Source: Castellaniella sp035707805 (GTDB lineage Bacteria > Pseudomonadota > Gammaproteobacteria > Burkholderiales > Burkholderiaceae_B). From it: a DNA stretch of 64,000 nt. This document shows, piece by piece, positions 10,729 through 20,906 of the stretch. The stretch's first letter is position 1. Each line of letters opens with the position of its first letter. Below the pieces are notes generated by a model, which saw only the letters and a list, made by a program, of their open reading frames with translations, ran no database searches and was not told where the DNA came from. The stretch spans positions 82,528-146,527 of the forward strand of contig DASSTS010000039.1 in assembly GCA_035707805.1 (NCBI GenBank), written 5' to 3'. The translations under genes and the position numbers were made by a program.

Positions 10729-11562
10729 TTATCGGGAGAATTCCTGCGCCAGCTCGCCGGCGCGGCGCGCCGCCGCGGCGACGGCCTCGCGCATGATGGC
10801 GGGCAGGTCGCGCTGCTGGAACACCGCCAGCGCGGCGGCGGTGGTGCCGCCCTTGGACGTGACGCGTTCCCGCAGCACGGCGGGCGTGTCGGGCGACAGG
10901 GTCGCCAGCTGGGTCGCCCCGTGAAAGGTCGCGAGCGCAAGCTGCCGCGCCTGTTCGGGCGTCAGGCCTTGTTCCACGCCGGCGGCGATCAGCGATTCGA
11001 GGAACAGGAAGACGTAGGCCGGCCCGCTGCCCGAGACCGCGGTGACCGCGTCGATGGCCGCGTCGTCGGGCACCCACAGCACGTCGCCCACCGCGCGCAG
11101 CAGCGTCTCGGCCAGCGCGCGGTCCTCGTCGTCCACGCCCGGCAAGGCTGCCATGCCGGTCATGCCGCAGGCGATCAGCGCCGGGGTGTTCGGCATGCAG
11201 CGCACTACGCGTTCGTAGGGCCGGCCGTCCGATCCCAGCCAGCCGGCGATCGCGGCGCCCGGAATGCCGGCGGCGATGCTGATGACCAGGGTATCGGGTT
11301 GCAGCCAGGGACGGCATTGGCGCACCACCTCGGCCATGATCTGGGGCTTGACGGCGAAGAACCAGACGCGGCAGTCCGACAACTGCGCGCCGGGCGCGGA
11401 CGCCGTGGTCGTGCCCTGCGCCTGCCAGCGGGCGCGGGTGTCGTCTCCCGGATCGACGACGTGGACGTCGGCGGCGGCGCAGCGCCGCCCGATCAGGCCG
11501 CTGGCCAGGGCGCTGGCCATGTTGCCGCCGCCGATCAATGCGAGAGAGAGGGCTTTTTCCAT
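10729..11562 (-). CDS. proC: Pyrroline-5-carboxylate reductase
   Basis: A 277-residue cytoplasmic enzyme reducing pyrroline-5-carboxylate to proline with NAD(P)H. The Rossmann motif LIGGGNMASALASGLI opens the protein; AVKPQIMAEV and RCMPNTPALI follow. The C-terminal signature region VTAVSGSGPAYVFLFLESL and LRERVTSKGGTTAAAL is diagnostic. The chosen ATG immediately precedes the beta-strand leading to the Rossmann loop; an in-frame ATG at 11583 would add seven residues. It is divergent from the ugp operon and shares its upstream region. Confidence 0.95.
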   Translation of the reverse strand: MEKALSLALIGGGNMASALASGLIGRRCAAADVHVVDPGDDTRARWQAQGTTTASAPGAQLSDCRVWFFAVKPQIMAEVVRQCRPWLQPDTLVISIAAGIPGAAIAGWLGSDGRPYERVVRCMPNTPALIACGMTGMAALPGVDDEDRALAETLLRAVGDVLWVPDDAAIDAVTAVSGSGPAYVFLFLESLIAAGVEQGLTPEQARQLALATFHGATQLATLSPDTPAVLRERVTSKGGTTAAALAVFQQRDLPAIMREAVAAAARRAGELAQEFSR

Positions 11563-11598
11563 AGCGCCCCATTGTACGGTCATTACGGCAATCAGGGA

Positions 11599-11641
11599 TT
11601 GTCAAAGCTGACCCGAACTGGTCACAATAGCTCCTTATAAT
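11599..11641 (+). promoter_or_regulatory. Putative ugp promoter with degenerate Pho-box-like repeats
   Basis: A perfect TATAAT at 11636-11641 lies 52 bp before ugpB. No good -35 hexamer is at the right spacing. Instead the region 11599-11624 holds imperfect CTGNCA-like direct repeats (TTGTCA, CTGACC, CTGGTCA). The last one ends 11 bp before the -10, the spacing seen in PhoB-activated promoters. Repeat spacing is not exact, so PhoB control is an inference. Confidence 0.45.
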
Positions 11642-11692
11642 GCCCCCCCGCCGCCCCGGCTGGATTCGTGGGGCAATCAACAGGAGACTTTG

Positions 11693-13003
11693 ATGGCATA
11701 TTCCATTTCCCGCATGACCGTCCTGGCAACCCTGCTCGCCACCGCCGGCGCGGCCCAGGCCGCCACCGACATCACGTTCTGGCACTCCATGGAAGGCCCG
11801 CTGGGCGAGCGCGTGAACGCCATCGCCAAGGCGTTCAATGCCAGCCAGTCCGACTACGTGGTGCACGCGGTCTACAAGGGCGCCTACGGCGAATCCATGA
11901 ATGCGGGGATCGCGGCCTTCCGCGCGGGCAATGCCCCGGACATCCTCCAGGTCTTCGAGGTCGGCACCGCGACCATGATGTATGCCAAGGGCGCAATCGA
12001 GCCGGTCCAGGCCCTGTCCGAAAAGGTCGGCGACCCGATCGACCCCAAGGCCTTCCTGGGCGCCGTAGGCGGCTACTACTCCTCGCCGGACGGCAAGCTG
12101 GTGTCCATGCCCTTCAACAGTTCGACGCCGGTCCTCTACTACAACAAGGACGCCTTCAAGAAAGCCGGCCTGGACCCCGAGGCGCCGCCCAAGACCTGGC
12201 CCGAGGTCGCCGCGGCCGCCAAGAAACTGCGCGCCGCCGGCATGGAATGCGGCTATTCCACGGCCTGGCCGTCCTGGGTGCTGCTTGAGAACTTCGCGGC
12301 CTGGCACAACGTGCCCTATGCGTCCAAGGACAATGGATTCGGCGGCCTGGACGCCCGGCTGCAGCTCGACAGCCCCCTCTTCCACAAGCACCTGAGCTTC
12401 CTGGCCGACATGGCCAAGGCGGGTGAATTCACGTACGGCGGACGCGGAGACGCGGGCAACGCCCTGTTCACCTCGGGCAAGTGCGGCATGTACACGGGTT
12501 CCAGCGGCATGCGGGCCTCCATCATCAAGAACGGCCAGTTCGCCTTCGGCACCTCGACCCTGCCCTACTACCCCGACGTCAAGGGCGCGCCCCAGAATTC
12601 CATCATCGGCGGCGCCTCGCTGTGGGTGTTCTCGGGCAAGTCCGACGCCACCTACAAGGGCGTGGTGAAATTCTTCAAGTTCCTGTCCAGCCCGGAACAG
12701 GCGGCTTCCTGGCACCAGAACACCGGCTACGTGCCGGTCACCAAGGCCGGCTACGAGGAAACCAAGAAATCCGGCTTCTATGACAAGAACCCCGGCACCG
12801 AGGTCGCCGTGCGCCAGCTCAACGCCGACACCACCGCCAACTCGCGCGGCATCCGGCTGGGCTACCTGCCTCAGATCCGCGACATCGAGGACAGCACCAT
12901 GGAACAGATCTTCGCGGGCAAGGTCAGCCCGGACGACGGCCTGAAGAAGATGACTTCCGAAGGCAACGCCCTGCTCGAACGATTCGAGAAGAGCGTCAAG
13001 TAA
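11693..13003 (+). CDS. ugpB: sn-Glycerol-3-phosphate-binding periplasmic protein UgpB
   Basis: A 436-residue family-1 extracellular solute-binding protein. Signal peptide MAYSISRMTVLATLLATAG-AAQA precedes ATDITFWHSMEGPLGERVNAIA, the typical UgpB opening. Other segments are YKGAYGESMNAGIAAFRAGNAPDI, SMPFNSSTPVLYYNKDAFKKAG, and SSGMRASIIK, consistent with the glycerol-3-phosphate pocket of UgpB. The ATG has CAGGAG seven bases upstream. It is followed after 3 bp by ugpA, so it heads a complete ugpBAEC operon. Confidence 0.95.
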   Translation: MAYSISRMTVLATLLATAGAAQAATDITFWHSMEGPLGERVNAIAKAFNASQSDYVVHAVYKGAYGESMNAGIAAFRAGNAPDILQVFEVGTATMMYAKGAIEPVQALSEKVGDPIDPKAFLGAVGGYYSSPDGKLVSMPFNSSTPVLYYNKDAFKKAGLDPEAPPKTWPEVAAAAKKLRAAGMECGYSTAWPSWVLLENFAAWHNVPYASKDNGFGGLDARLQLDSPLFHKHLSFLADMAKAGEFTYGGRGDAGNALFTSGKCGMYTGSSGMRASIIKNGQFAFGTSTLPYYPDVKGAPQNSIIGGASLWVFSGKSDATYKGVVKFFKFLSSPEQAASWHQNTGYVPVTKAGYEETKKSGFYDKNPGTEVAVRQLNADTTANSRGIRLGYLPQIRDIEDSTMEQIFAGKVSPDDGLKKMTSEGNALLERFEKSVK

Positions 13004-13006
13004 TCC

Positions 13007-13888
13007 ATGGAGAAACGCGTCGTCTTCCGGCACCGGACCCTGCCCTGGCTGCTGCTGGCGCCCCAGCTGGCCATCACGCTGGTGTTCTTCTTCTGGCCCG
13101 CGGGCCAGGCCATGTGGCAGTCGTTCCGGCTGGAAGACCCGTTCGGCCTGTCCTCGCAGTTCGTGGGGCTGGCCAATTTCGCCGACCTGTTCTCCAATGC
13201 CGAATACCTGGCTTCGTTTCGCACGACAGCCTGGTTCTCGGCCCTGGTGGCAGTCGGCGGCCTGGCCATCTCGCTGCTGCTGGCCGTGATGGCCGACCGC
13301 GTGGTGCGAGGCGCCGCCATCTACAAGACGCTGCTCATCTGGCCCTACGCGGTGGCCGCCGCCGTGGCCGGGGTCCTGTGGCTGTTCCTGTTCTCGCCGT
13401 CCGTCGGCATCCTGGCCGTGGCCATGGTGCAGATGGGGCTGCACTGGAACCCCCGCCTGGACGGCAACGACGCCATGGCGCTGATCGTCTTCGCCTCCAT
13501 CTGGAAACAGGTCTCCTACAACTTCCTGTTCTTCCTGGCCGGCCTGCAGTCCATTCCGCGCTCGCTCATCGAGGCCGCCGCCATCGACGGCGCGGGCCCC
13601 GCGCGCCGGTTCTGGAGCATCGTGTTTCCGCTGCTGTCACCCACCAGCTTTTTCCTACTGGTGATCAATTTCATCTACGCCTTCTTCGACACGTTCGCGG
13701 TGATCGACGTCGTCACCCAGGGCGGCCCGGGGCATGCCACGGACATCCTGGTCTACAAGGTCTACAACGCGGGCTTCAAGGGCCTGGACCTGGGCTCGTC
13801 GGCCGCGCAATCCGTGATCCTGATGCTGATCGTGATCGCCCTGACGGCCATCCAGTTCCGCTATGTGGACCGCAAGGTGAATTACTGA
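13007..13888 (+). CDS. ugpA: Glycerol-3-phosphate ABC transporter permease UgpA
   Basis: A 293-residue inner-membrane permease with six predicted hydrophobic segments, beginning with WLLLAPQLAITLVFFFWPAG. The cytoplasmic EAA loop, LIEAAAIDGAGPARRFWSIVFPLL at about residues 185-208, docks on UgpC. KVYNAGFKGLDLGSSAAQS near the C-terminus is typical of UgpA. It pairs with UgpE to form the translocation channel; the gene starts 3 bp after ugpB. Confidence 0.95.
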   Translation: MEKRVVFRHRTLPWLLLAPQLAITLVFFFWPAGQAMWQSFRLEDPFGLSSQFVGLANFADLFSNAEYLASFRTTAWFSALVAVGGLAISLLLAVMADRVVRGAAIYKTLLIWPYAVAAAVAGVLWLFLFSPSVGILAVAMVQMGLHWNPRLDGNDAMALIVFASIWKQVSYNFLFFLAGLQSIPRSLIEAAAIDGAGPARRFWSIVFPLLSPTSFFLLVINFIYAFFDTFAVIDVVTQGGPGHATDILVYKVYNAGFKGLDLGSSAAQSVILMLIVIALTAIQFRYVDRKVNY

Positions 13889-13903
13889 TGAGGGCGCATC
13901 CCC

Positions 13904-14746
13904 ATGGTTGAACGCCGTCCCCTGCTGGACCTGGTCTCCCACGCCGTCCTGATCCTGGGCGTGGCCGTCATCGCCTTTCCGCTGTACGTGGCCTTCGTGG
14001 CCTCGACGCAGACCGCCCAGGAGGTCGCCCAGGCGCCCATGTCGCTGATCCCGGGTTCGCACTTCCTCGGCAACTACTGGGCCGTGCTGACAGGCAACGC
14101 GATCAACACGCCGCCGGTCGGCCGCATGCTGTGGATCAGCACCTTCATGGCGCTGGCCATCGCGGTCGGCAAGATCGTGATCTCCATGATGTCGGCCTTC
14201 GCCGTGGTGTATTTCCGCTTTCCGCTGCGCATGCTGTGCTTCTGGATGATCTTCGTCACCCTGATGCTGCCCGTCGAGGTCCGCATCGCCCCCACCTACG
14301 CCGTGGTGGCCAACCTGGGCATGCTCAACAGCTACGCGGGCCTGACCCTGCCGCTGATCGCGTCGGCCACCGCGACCTTCCTGTTCCGCCAGTTCTTCCT
14401 GACGGTCCCCGACGAGCTGGCCGAGGCCGCCCGCATCGACGGCGCCGGTCCCATGCGTTTCTTCAAGGACATCCTTTTCCCGCTGTCGCGCACCAGCATT
14501 GCGGCGCTGTTCGTCATCCAGTTCATCTACGGCTGGAACCAGTACCTGTGGCCGCTCATCATCACCACGCAGGAAAACATGTATCCCGTGGTGGTCGGCA
14601 TCCGCCGGATGATCGCCGGGGGCGACAGCGTGACCGAATGGAACCTCGTCATGGCGACCGCGCTGCTGGCCATGGTGCCGCCGGCCGCCGTCGTCATCCT
14701 GATGCAGAAATGGTTCGTCAAGGGCCTGGTCGATACCGAAAAATAG
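13904..14746 (+). CDS. ugpE: Glycerol-3-phosphate ABC transporter permease UgpE
   Basis: A 280-residue permease with six hydrophobic segments. The EAA loop is DELAEAARIDGAGPMRFFKDILFPL, and FIYGWNQYLWPLIITTQENMYPVVVGIRRMI is highly characteristic of UgpE. It forms a heterodimer with UgpA. It begins 15 bp after the ugpA stop; an earlier in-frame extension is not needed. Confidence 0.95.
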   Translation: MVERRPLLDLVSHAVLILGVAVIAFPLYVAFVASTQTAQEVAQAPMSLIPGSHFLGNYWAVLTGNAINTPPVGRMLWISTFMALAIAVGKIVISMMSAFAVVYFRFPLRMLCFWMIFVTLMLPVEVRIAPTYAVVANLGMLNSYAGLTLPLIASATATFLFRQFFLTVPDELAEAARIDGAGPMRFFKDILFPLSRTSIAALFVIQFIYGWNQYLWPLIITTQENMYPVVVGIRRMIAGGDSVTEWNLVMATALLAMVPPAAVVILMQKWFVKGLVDTEK

Positions 14747-14759
14747 GACAGATGTTGAT

Positions 14760-15836
<1,077 letters not shown>

Positions 15837-15857
15837 AACGCGCGGCCCGGCCGTAAC

Positions 15858-15899
15858 CCAAAAAGCACAGGCCCCAACGAGGGGCCTGTGCTTTTTGGG
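15858..15899. terminator. Bidirectional rho-independent terminator after ugpC
   Basis: A long stem, CCCAAAAAGCACAGGCCCC paired with GGGGCCTGTGCTTTTTGGG, with loop AACGA. It is A-rich on one side and T-rich on the other, so it can terminate both ugpC and the convergent transcript from 17100. Confidence 0.92.
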
Positions 15900-15978
15900 G
15901 GGTTCCCGGGGTTTGCGCCGCCGGGAGACGGGGAGACGGGGCCGGCCGAAACCGGATCCCCGAGGCCGTCAATCCGGC

Positions 15979-17100
15979 TTACTTGAAGACGGTCTTGGAA
16001 CCGTCGGCATGCCAGGTGAAGACGTCGAACTTGAAGGACTTGAGGTCGCCCTGCTTGTTCCAGGAGATGTCGCCGATCGGGGTCTTGACCGAGTTGCTGT
16101 GCAGCCAGGCGGCGACCTTGGTCGGGTCGTCCTTGCCGACGCCCTTGATGCCCGCGGCGATGGCTTCCAGGGCGGAATAGGCCGTCAGCTGGAACGCGCC
16201 GCCGGGATTGCGGTTCTTGTCCTTGAAGGCCTTGACCACCGAGGCGTTGGCCGGGTCGGTCGTGAAGTCGGCGGGCAGGGTCACCAGCATGCCTTCGACG
16301 GCCGGGCCGGCGATGGCGTTGATGTCCGGATTGCCCACGCCTTCGGGACCCATGAACTTGGCCTGCAGGCCTTGTTCGGCGCCCTGGCGCAGCAGCAGGC
16401 CCATTTCGGGGTGGTAGCCGCCGTAATAGACGAAGTCGGCGCCCGAGGACTTGAGCTTGGTGATGACGGCGGAATAATCGCTGTCACCGGCGTTGATGCC
16501 TTCGAAGAGCACGACCTTGATGCCGGCCTTTTCCAGGTCGTTCTTGACGGCCGTGGCGATGCCCTGGCCATAGGACTGCTTGTCGTGCAGCACCGCGACC
16601 GCCTTGGGCTTGATCTTCTGGGCGATGAATTCCGCGGCGGCGGGACCTTGCTGGTCGTCGCGGCCGATGGTGCGGAAGATCATGTCGTAGTTCTTGCCGT
16701 CGGTCACGGCGGGCGAGGTGGCGGACGGAGAGACCATGACCACGCCTTCGTTGTTGTAGACTGGCGCGGCTGCGATGGTCGCGCCCGAGCACACGTGGCC
16801 GACCACGTAGTGAATCTTTTCATTGACGACGCGGTTGGCAACGACCGGACCCTGCTTGGGTTCGCAGGCGTCGTCCATCACAACGGCCTCGAGCTTGTTG
16901 CCCAGCACGCCGCCGGCTGCATTGATGGTTTCGATTGCCGTGTCCACACCCTCTTTGACCATATCGCCGTACTGCGTCAGCGCCCCGGTATAAGGCCCCG
17001 CGATGGCGATCTTGATCGTGTCAGCGTTCGCCGCGGAAGACATCATCATGCCGGCAGCCAGCCCCAGTGCGGCGACCGTCGGCGTCAAGCGAATGTTCAT
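15979..17100 (-). CDS. Orphan branched-chain amino acid-type periplasmic binding protein (LivK paralogue)
   Basis: A 373-residue type I periplasmic binding protein. Signal peptide MNIRLTPTVAALGLAAGMMM-SSANA style, mature start near DTIKIAIAGPYTGALTQYGDM. It shares the same block order as the LivK at 9433 (CEPKQGPVVANRVVN, HVCSGATIAA, FRTIGRDDQQGP, YGGYHPEMGLLLRQ), so the two are clearly paralogues. A textbook AAGGAGGT precedes the ATG. No permease or ATPase gene is adjacent, so it probably feeds the LivHMGF complex encoded 6-10 kb away with a different amino acid preference. That sharing is inferred. Confidence 0.92.
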   Translation of the reverse strand: MNIRLTPTVAALGLAAGMMMSSAANADTIKIAIAGPYTGALTQYGDMVKEGVDTAIETINAAGGVLGNKLEAVVMDDACEPKQGPVVANRVVNEKIHYVVGHVCSGATIAAAPVYNNEGVVMVSPSATSPAVTDGKNYDMIFRTIGRDDQQGPAAAEFIAQKIKPKAVAVLHDKQSYGQGIATAVKNDLEKAGIKVVLFEGINAGDSDYSAVITKLKSSGADFVYYGGYHPEMGLLLRQGAEQGLQAKFMGPEGVGNPDINAIAGPAVEGMLVTLPADFTTDPANASVVKAFKDKNRNPGGAFQLTAYSALEAIAAGIKGVGKDDPTKVAAWLHSNSVKTPIGDISWNKQGDLKSFKFDVFTWHADGSKTVFK

Positions 17101-17135
17101 ACAACCTCCTTTGAAAGACCTGGAAAGAATACACG

Positions 17136-17175
17136 AAACCCCCGCAGGGCGGTTCATGCCACATACGGGGGTTTT
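17136..17175 (-). terminator. Possible weak terminator between dps and the LivK paralogue
   Basis: AAACCCCCG pairs with CGGGGGTTT across a 21-base loop in the 123-bp gap after dps. On the minus strand it ends in only three T, so it may be a weak terminator or simply a stem in the leader of the downstream binding-protein gene. Confidence 0.4.
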
Positions 17176-17223
17176 CCCGAAACCAGGGTGCCGGCAAACC
17201 CGCCCGGCACGCAAAGAAACAGG

Positions 17224-17748
17224 TCAGGCCAGCAGGCTGCGCAGCATCCACGCGTTCTTTTCGTGGACGTCCAGGCGCTGGGTCAGCAGATCGGCGGTCG
17301 GCTGGTCGTTGACGGCGTCGGCCACCTTGAAGGCCTTGCGCGCGGTCTTGGCGACGGCCTCGTTGCCGGCGACCAGCAGGCGCAGCATTTCCTCGGCGGA
17401 GGGCACGGATTCCGGCTCGCGGATGGAGCTCAGGCGCGCGTATTCCGCGTAGGTGCCCGGCGCGTAGTGGCCCAGGGCGCGGATGCGCTCGGCGACGGCA
17501 TCCAGGGCCTGCCAGGCTTCGGTGTACTGCGTCATGAACAGCTGGTGCAGCGTGCTGAACATGGGCCCGGTCACGTTCCAGTGGAAATTGTGCGTCATCA
17601 GGTAGAGGGTGTAGGTATCCGCCAGGGTGTGGGCGAGCTCCGCCGCCACGGAGGCCCGGTCCTTGTCGGAGATGCCGATGTCGATGGGCAGACCCGAGGG
17701 GGACGTCGGGGCTTTGGTCGGCGAGGTCTTTTTGACAGCTTTTGCCAT
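17224..17748 (-). CDS. dps: Dps family DNA-binding ferritin
   Basis: A 174-residue Dps/miniferritin. The ferroxidase-site signature is visible in LYLMTHNFHWNVTGPMFSTLHQLFMTQYTEA, with the conserved His residues and the Asp/Glu pair of DVHEKNAWMLRSLLA near the C-terminus. The N-terminus (MAKAVKKTSPTKAPTS) is Lys-rich and flexible, as in Dps proteins that bind DNA. Dps stores iron using hydrogen peroxide and protects DNA in stress. It lies just downstream of oxyR, whose family regulates dps in enterobacteria, so regulatory linkage is plausible. Confidence 0.96.
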   Translation of the reverse strand: MAKAVKKTSPTKAPTSPSGLPIDIGISDKDRASVAAELAHTLADTYTLYLMTHNFHWNVTGPMFSTLHQLFMTQYTEAWQALDAVAERIRALGHYAPGTYAEYARLSSIREPESVPSAEEMLRLLVAGNEAVAKTARKAFKVADAVNDQPTADLLTQRLDVHEKNAWMLRSLLA

Positions 17749-17845
17749 GGAGTGCTCCGTTGAGACAAGACGGTTTCAGCATACCATGAGCCCTCGCGCG
17801 CGCCCGGTCTGGAACGGCCGATGCGCGGCAGGATCTTGCGGCGCG

Positions 17846-18802
17846 TCAATCGGCCAGCACGGCCGCCGACACCGGGTCTTCCAGCATGGTGACGCCTGGC
17901 ATCCCGCAATGGCGCACGGCCAGCGCCAGCGCCTCGATCGCCGCCAGCCGGGGAAAGCTCTTGCGCCAGATCAGCACCACGCGCCGGTCGGGCGCCGGCG
18001 GCGTGAAGGGGATGAAGCGCAGCAGCTTGCTTTCGGAGCCCTGCATGGCGACGGCGCTGGCCGGCATGACGGTGATCCCGATGCCGGCGGCCACCATGTG
18101 GCGGATCGTCTCCAGCGAGGAGCCCTCGAAGGTGCGCTGGATGCCCTCGCTGGAGGCCGAATAGCGGGACAGCTCCGGGCAGACCTCCAGCACCTGGTCG
18201 CGAAAGCAATGGCCCGCGCCCAGCAGCAGCATGGTCTCTTCTTTCAGGCGTTCCGAGGCGATCCGCTTTTCATGGGCCCAGGGATGGTTGTGGGGCAGCG
18301 CGACGTAGAAAGGCTCGTCGTAGAGCGCGCATTGCGCAAGTCCGGTCTCGGGCAGCGGCAGCGCGACGATGGCGCAGTCGATCTCTCCCTGGCGCAGGAG
18401 CTCCAGCAGGCGCGTCGTATAGTTTTCCTGCAGCAGCAGCGGCATCTGCGGGGTGCGGCGGATCTGTTCGGGGACCAGATGCGGCAGCAGGTAGGGCCCC
18501 ACCGTATAGATGACGCCCACGCGCAGCGGACCCTCCAGCGGATCATGGCCCTGACGCGCGATCTCGCGCAGATTGGCGCCCTCTTCCAGGACCTTCTGCG
18601 CCTGGGCGACCACCCGCAGCCCGATCGGCGTGATGCCCACCTCGGCCCCGCCGCGCTCGAACAGGACGACGCCCAGTTCTTCTTCCAGCTTGCGGATGGC
18701 GACCGACAGGGTCGGCTGGCTGACGAAACAGGCCTCGGCAGCCCGTCCGAAGTGCCGTTCCCGCGCCACGGCCACGATGTATTTCAGTTCGGTCAGAGTC
18801 AT
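17846..18802 (-). CDS. oxyR: Hydrogen peroxide-sensing LysR regulator OxyR
   Basis: A 318-residue LysR-type regulator. The N-terminal helix-turn-helix is MTLTELKYIVAVARERHFGRAAEACFVSQPTLSVAIRKLE. The redox pair is present at the same numbering as E. coli: Cys199 in GAGHCFRDQ and Cys208 in LEVCPEL, which form the disulphide switch. This makes OxyR, rather than a generic LysR protein, a firm call. The chosen ATG follows the recG stop by 20 bp; a longer version would overlap recG. The recG-oxyR arrangement with dps next suggests an oxidative-stress unit. Confidence 0.96.
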   Translation of the reverse strand: MTLTELKYIVAVARERHFGRAAEACFVSQPTLSVAIRKLEEELGVVLFERGGAEVGITPIGLRVVAQAQKVLEEGANLREIARQGHDPLEGPLRVGVIYTVGPYLLPHLVPEQIRRTPQMPLLLQENYTTRLLELLRQGEIDCAIVALPLPETGLAQCALYDEPFYVALPHNHPWAHEKRIASERLKEETMLLLGAGHCFRDQVLEVCPELSRYSASSEGIQRTFEGSSLETIRHMVAAGIGITVMPASAVAMQGSESKLLRFIPFTPPAPDRRVVLIWRKSFPRLAAIEALALAVRHCGMPGVTMLEDPVSAAVLAD

Positions 18803-18822
18803 GCGTTCCCTCGTGTGGACGT

Positions 18823-20889
18823 TCAACTGCGCAGGTACTGGACGGCCCCCACCATCCAGCGCTGCTGGTGCTGCCGGGCCTGCCTGGGAAAATCGGCGGC
18901 CAGCCAGGCGGCGGCGGCCCGGGCCTGCTCCAGCAGGCCCTCGTCGGCATTCAGGTCGGCGAACCGCAGCAGGGCCTGGCCGGACTGGCGCAGGCCCAGC
19001 AATTCGCCCGGGCCGCGCAGGGCCAGGTCGCGCCGCGCGATCTCAAAGCCGTCGGTGGTCTCGTACAGGGCGCGCAGCCGGTCGCGCGCCGATGCCGACA
19101 GCGGCGGCTGGTACAGCAGCACGCAGGTGGACTCGCGCGCGCCCCGTCCCACCCGCCCGCGCAGCTGGTGCAGCTGGGCGAGGCCGAAACGCTCGGCATG
19201 CTCGATCACCATGAGGCTGGCGTTGGGGACGTCGACCCCCACCTCGATGACGGTCGTGCTGACCAGCAGGTCGGTCTCGCCCCGCCGGAAGGCGTCCATG
19301 GCGGCGGCCTTGTCCTGCGCCGACAGCCTGCCGTGCATCAGGCCGATGGCCAGATCGGGCAGCTCCGTGCGCAGGTGCTCCCAGGTGTCCACCGCCGTCT
19401 GCAGCTGCAAGGCCTCGCTTTCCTCGACCAGGGGGCAGACCCAGTAGGCCTGCTGCCCTTCCCGGGCGGCGGCTGCGACGCGGGCCAGGACCTCGTCGCG
19501 GCGCTGGTCGGCGAACAGGCGGGTGCGCACCGGTGTGCGTCCCGGCGGCAGCTCGTCCAGCACGGACACGTCCATGTCGGCGAAAAACGCCATGGCCAGC
19601 GTGCGCGGGATCGGCGTCGCGCTCATGCTGAGCTGGTGCGGGACCTGCGCGGCCTGGTCACCCTTGCGGCTGAGCGCCAGGCGCTGTCCCACGCCGAAGC
19701 GGTGCTGTTCGTCGCTGATCACCAGGCCCAGGGACTCGAACCGCACCTTGTCCTGGATCAGCGCCTGGGTGCCCACGGCCAGCCGGGCCGCGCCCGAGGC
19801 GATGTCCCCCAGCGCCCGGCGGCGCTCGGCCGCCGTCAGGGCGCCGGTCAGCCAGGCCACCGGGACGCCCAGGGGCAGGAACCACTCGGAGAACTTGCGC
19901 CACAACTGCTCGGCCAGGATCTCGGTGGGGGCCATGACCGTCACCTGGACGCCCGCGTCCAGGGCCTGGGCGGCGGCGCAAGCCGCCACCAGGGTCTTGC
20001 CGCTGCCGACGTCGCCCTGCAGCAGGCGGTGCATCGGATGAGAACGTCCGAGATCCTCGCGGATCTCGCGGATCGCGCGCTCCTGCGCCCCGGTGGGCGC
20101 GAAAGGCAGCGTCTCGCGCAGCCGCGCCGACAGCGGGCCGCCCCCGGGCAGCGGCTGCGCCGACTGCGCGCGCCGCGCCGCCCGGGCGTCGGCCAGCGCC
20201 AGCTGCTGCGCCAGCAGTTCGTCGAACTTGATCCGCCGCCAGGCCGGGTGCTCATGCTCGGCCAGCAGTTCCAGGGAGATGCCGGGCCCCGGGTGATGCA
20301 GGACCCGCAGCGAGCTTTCGAAGTCGGCCAGGCCGTAGGCCTGGCGCACGGCCGGCGGCAGCGTATCGCTCAGGTCCGCCTGGTCCAGCGCCCGGGCGAT
20401 GGCCTTGCGCAGGCTGGGCTGCGACAGGCCCTGCGTCGTGGGATAGATCGGCGTCAGGGTCTCGGGCAGGGGCGTGCCCGGCTCGGTCACCAGGGGATGG
20501 ATGATCTCCGGCCCCTGGTAGCCCATGCGCACCTCGCCTCGCACGCGGACCCTGCGCCCCGCCTGCAAGCGGGCCTGCTGGCCGGGATAGACGTGCAGCC
20601 AGCGCAGCGACAGGCGGCCGGTGCCGTCCGACAGGACCGCCTGCAGTTCACGGCGCGGGCGCGGGCGCATCTGGCTGTCCAGGATCTCGCCCTCGAACAG
20701 CGCATGCGTGCCGGGGCGCGCCTGCGCCACCGGCGTGACGCGGGTCTCGTCCTCGTAGCGCAGCGGCAGGTGGACGATGAAGTCGGCCGCGGTCCGCAAT
20801 CCCAGGCGCTCGAACAGCCGGGCCTGCTGGACGGCGGGTGCGGTCTTTGCGGGGCGCCGGGACGCCCGGGAGGCGCCAGCAGGATCCAT
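18823..20889 (-). CDS. recG: ATP-dependent DNA helicase RecG
   Basis: A 688-residue helicase that remodels stalled replication forks and Holliday junctions. The N-terminal wedge/OB domain (about residues 55-150, including LPLRYEDETRV) precedes a helicase core with Walker A LLQGDVGSGKTLVA, the DEQH box ISDEQHRFGVGQR, and late motifs TTVIEVGVDVPNASLMVIEHAERFGLAQLHQLRGRVGRG. The C-terminal RecG segment RDLALRGPGELLGLRQSG is present. It starts 17 bp after ridA and is co-oriented with oxyR. Confidence 0.97.
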   Translation of the reverse strand: MDPAGASRASRRPAKTAPAVQQARLFERLGLRTAADFIVHLPLRYEDETRVTPVAQARPGTHALFEGEILDSQMRPRPRRELQAVLSDGTGRLSLRWLHVYPGQQARLQAGRRVRVRGEVRMGYQGPEIIHPLVTEPGTPLPETLTPIYPTTQGLSQPSLRKAIARALDQADLSDTLPPAVRQAYGLADFESSLRVLHHPGPGISLELLAEHEHPAWRRIKFDELLAQQLALADARAARRAQSAQPLPGGGPLSARLRETLPFAPTGAQERAIREIREDLGRSHPMHRLLQGDVGSGKTLVAACAAAQALDAGVQVTVMAPTEILAEQLWRKFSEWFLPLGVPVAWLTGALTAAERRRALGDIASGAARLAVGTQALIQDKVRFESLGLVISDEQHRFGVGQRLALSRKGDQAAQVPHQLSMSATPIPRTLAMAFFADMDVSVLDELPPGRTPVRTRLFADQRRDEVLARVAAAAREGQQAYWVCPLVEESEALQLQTAVDTWEHLRTELPDLAIGLMHGRLSAQDKAAAMDAFRRGETDLLVSTTVIEVGVDVPNASLMVIEHAERFGLAQLHQLRGRVGRGARESTCVLLYQPPLSASARDRLRALYETTDGFEIARRDLALRGPGELLGLRQSGQALLRFADLNADEGLLEQARAAAAWLAADFPRQARQHQQRWMVGAVQYLRS

Positions 20890-20906
20890 CGGCGCGGGCG
20901 GCGGGA

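Noticed and set aside
10634..13444. A 936-codon open frame on the minus strand
   Set aside because: Antisense to ugpB and ugpA and in a different frame over proC; composition is typical of a high-GC shadow frame.
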